From JBLHKE01 sp047619485 (GTDB taxonomy: Bacteria > Verrucomicrobiota > Verrucomicrobiia > Verrucomicrobiales > DEV007), in assembly GCA_047619485.1 (NCBI GenBank), contig JBLHKE010000070.1:1-17054 (forward strand): a stretch of DNA of 17,054 nucleotides. Direction: 5' to 3'. The position numbers were made by a program, and so were the translations under genes. The notes under the pieces were generated by a model. That model was not told the DNA's origin and did not search any database. It worked only from the letters and a program-made list of their open reading frames with translations. Position 1 is the stretch's first letter; every line of letters starts with the position of its first letter. Shown here one piece after another: positions 15,146 to 17,054 of this stretch.

Positions 15146-17054
15146 TTACTCGATGAGCTTGACCTTGATGCGACCGAAAAGGCGCTCGGTCCGAGGCGCG
15201 GTAGAAACAGCGTTGAAGTAGTAGGCAGTCACATCGACAAACTCTCCTACTCCATCGATCTCATCGAGCAGAACCGCGGTAGTCGGTCCATTTTCGCCGT
15301 CTTCCCAGTTGATTCCATCGCGCGAGAACTGGGGGATGTATTTCACATCCTGCACTTCGAATCCTCCGCCCCCAAGTCGATCTAAGCTACCCGAGTAGGA
15401 CAAGTTAAACTGGCGCCATGTCAGAGCCAGGAACTCTGCCCCATTGACGTCGATGACCTCAGAGGTGGGCGTAATTCTTTCGTTTGGCTCCGTCGCCGAA
15501 CCGCCAAAGGCATACTCGATCAGGTTCGGGATGGTGTCCCCGTCCGGGTCGGCGCTAGGATGTCCTTCATCGTCGATGTCGAAGTCGGTCGTCAAGGCGA
15601 TCCAATCCGAATAGGATTTCACCGTGAGAGGCGTCCCCGTCACCAGGATGTTGTCGAGAATGATGGCATCGTCACCACTGCGGCAGTCGATATCGAACCG
15701 CAACCTTACGGTCTGTGCGCTGTCTTCGACCTCATAGCGGAAGTAGGTGAACGGTCCCTCTTTAAAGTCGTTGGCTGGATCAGCATCGTTCCTGTTTGGG
15801 TCAGTACTCGAGATATCGTCGATCGACTCGGGCTCCCCGGTGACCGGCCCTCCAGCCCCACCGTTGTCCTTGATCGCCTTGAGCTCAGGGGAAATCAGCA
15901 TATCGGATGAGGTGCTCGGCCGGTTGAGACCATGGATGGCCAAAACGTTGTTGCCATTGACCAACTTATCGAGGTGATCAGAGATGCCAAAATTCTCCCA
16001 TACCCTGGCACGATCGTCTGCATTCGTTGTCGAGGCAGAGGCATTGTAGGCTGGCGGGGTGCCTGTGCCGTTAGCGCGGACAACCTCCTGACCGTTGATG
16101 TAGGCGACAAAACCGTCATCGTAGTGCATGGAGAGCGATAAAGCCACATACTCGTCCTTGTCGGTAACGTTGAAAGGCACTCGCATGTAGAGCGTGCTGT
16201 TCTTGCTGTAGAGCTTCGACTCGAGGTCTAGCGTCGGTCCGAGAAATGGATCGTAGCCCGAACTGCGCTCGTAGCCGGCGCCTTTCACCCCACTCGTCCA
16301 CAGGGAATTGTTGTCGTTGAAGCCAACATTCTGCCAAGTGCTGCCGAGGCTGCCGTTAGTAGGCACCATCACCTTGCGCGGGGTGGATTCCTCCACGAGG
16401 AGATCGATCAGACCGCTGGTCTCACCGGCCGAGAGATCGAGGACGGGATCAACGGCTCCTGCAAAGTCTCCATCCACTCCCGTGCTACTCGTCTCGATCC
16501 AGACACGTGCACGGGTGCCAGTCCCTCCCATCCCTGGAAAACCACCATTTTCAGCATCGTCGAAACCGCGCAGTCCAAATTGCACCGCAACATCTGTGTA
16601 GTTGCTGATGTTGATCCGGTACGCCCCCGCGACGTCGGCATCGATGTGCGTCGTTCCAGCCACGTCGGTTCTCAGCACGGCATCGCCTCCCGAAACGTGG
16701 AGCGCGACCCCGTCGGCGAAGGAACTCGGCACCTCAAGGTCCGGGTGGGTGAAATGAAGCTGGGTGGCGTCATCCCCACTTCTTCTGAGGAACCAACCGA
16801 TCTCAAAATCTTTATTCGTATTGGAGAGGTAGCTGTACTGAGTGTCTCCGCGAAATGAGTTGTTGAAAGCAAGTGGTGCCGGCGGCGTATAGTCACCAAG
16901 GGTGGGGACAAAGGAGAAGCCCTCCATCTTCAACGAGAAACTGATATCAGAACTACCAGTGGTCGACTGGTGCACCTCGACGGCGACCGTGTTGACTCCA
17001 ACGTTCAGCTCCAAATTGGAGAGGAAGCGCCTCTCAAACTCCTCAGTCTCAGCA
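15146..17054 (-). CDS. Large secreted beta-rich protein, C-terminal 635 residues (5' end outside window)
   Basis: The frame is open to the right edge; a TTG at 17014 is internal and not a start. The visible part is Asp/Gly/Ser-rich and beta-rich, with no membrane segment, typical of very large extracellular verrucomicrobial proteins (lamin-tail/CotH type). A module at about 235-390 has WQNVGFND, 'MHYDDGFVAYINGQEVVRANG' split across strands, and ends NGNNVLAIHGLNRP..SSDMLISPEL. The segment at the window edge (LNVGVNTVAVEVHQ..SSDISFSLKMEG) looks like the end of a second copy. A jelly-roll-like segment (LRFDIDCRSGDDAIILDNILVTG) lies at about 440-470. DPDGD-IPNLIEYAFGG is at about 502 and the protein ends in LFGRIKVKLIE, without PEP-CTERM or LPXTG. 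It may be secreted through the pseudopilin-containing machine encoded next door (inference). Confidence 0.85.
   Translation of the reverse strand, partial: AETEEFERRFLSNLELNVGVNTVAVEVHQSTTGSSDISFSLKMEGFSFVPTLGDYTPPAPLAFNNSFRGDTQYSYLSNTNKDFEIGWFLRRSGDDATQLHFTHPDLEVPSSFADGVALHVSGGDAVLRTDVAGTTHIDADVAGAYRINISNYTDVAVQFGLRGFDDAENGGFPGMGGTGTRARVWIETSSTGVDGDFAGAVDPVLDLSAGETSGLIDLLVEESTPRKVMVPTNGSLGSTWQNVGFNDNNSLWTSGVKGAGYERSSGYDPFLGPTLDLESKLYSKNSTLYMRVPFNVTDKDEYVALSLSMHYDDGFVAYINGQEVVRANGTGTPPAYNASASTTNADDRARVWENFGISDHLDKLVNGNNVLAIHGLNRPSTSSDMLISPELKAIKDNGGAGGPVTGEPESIDDISSTDPNRNDADPANDFKEGPFTYFRYEVEDSAQTVRLRFDIDCRSGDDAIILDNILVTGTPLTVKSYSDWIALTTDFDIDDEGHPSADPDGDTIPNLIEYAFGGSATEPNERITPTSEVIDVNGAEFLALTWRQFNLSYSGSLDRLGGGGFEVQDVKYIPQFSRDGINWEDGENGPTTAVLLDEIDGVGEFVDVTAYYFNAVSTAPRTERLFGRIKVKLIE

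Noticed and set aside
17012..17014. TTG as the start of the secreted protein
   Set aside because: The frame stays open to the window edge and the upstream residues continue the same domain, with no signal peptide after the TTG.

Overview
The window looks like a chromosomal segment of a Verrucomicrobiota bacterium (PVC superphylum). Three things point there: a PVC-type cytochrome c/propeller dehydrogenase with a discoidin-like tail, three consecutive pseudopilin genes that resemble the 'Verru_Chthon cassette' proteins B, C and D, and a large secreted beta-rich protein ending in a DPDGD-IPNLIEYAFGG segment. The DNA is GC-rich, and most starts have no clear Shine-Dalgarno sequence. The assignment rests on protein character and was not confirmed by any search.

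Layout. Plus strand, 1-5951: the 3' end of an unknown gene (1-537), a closely spaced small unknown gene (542-976), a gap with a possible sigma70-like promoter (1103-1131) and a hairpin, the secreted haem-binding dehydrogenase-like protein (1232-3787), a 388-base gap rich in stem-loops with C-rich loops, and a DEAD-box RNA helicase with a DbpA-type C-terminal domain (4176-5951). Minus strand, from 6247 to the right edge: a 1293-residue membrane-anchored coiled-coil protein with a possible TPM-like periplasmic domain and a Ser/Gly tail ending in Trp (6247-10128), a 477-base gap with a decayed palindromic element (10129-10605), a KefB/KefC-like cation:proton antiporter (10606-12459), the pseudopilin genes D, C and B (12528-14946, transcribed in the order B-C-D), and the 3' part of a large secreted protein (15146 to the edge).

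How the genes fit together. B, C and D are spaced 69 and 25 bases apart and are probably one transcript. They would supply minor pseudopilins to a type II secretion or type IV pilus-like machine, and the upstream secreted protein could be a client or surface partner (inference). The antiporter follows D by 68 bases and may share readthrough. The helicase and the coiled-coil gene converge on 5952-6246. No phage, CRISPR array, tRNA or rRNA was seen.

The least explained parts are: (a) the stem-loop series with CCCC in the loops before the helicase; (b) the 10173-10604 element with 19-base inverted ends (18/19 match) and a nested perfect 25-base inverted repeat made of two smaller palindromes; (c) C-rich tracts 8-10 bases before the start codon of all three pseudopilin genes; and (d) the architecture of the 1293-residue protein.
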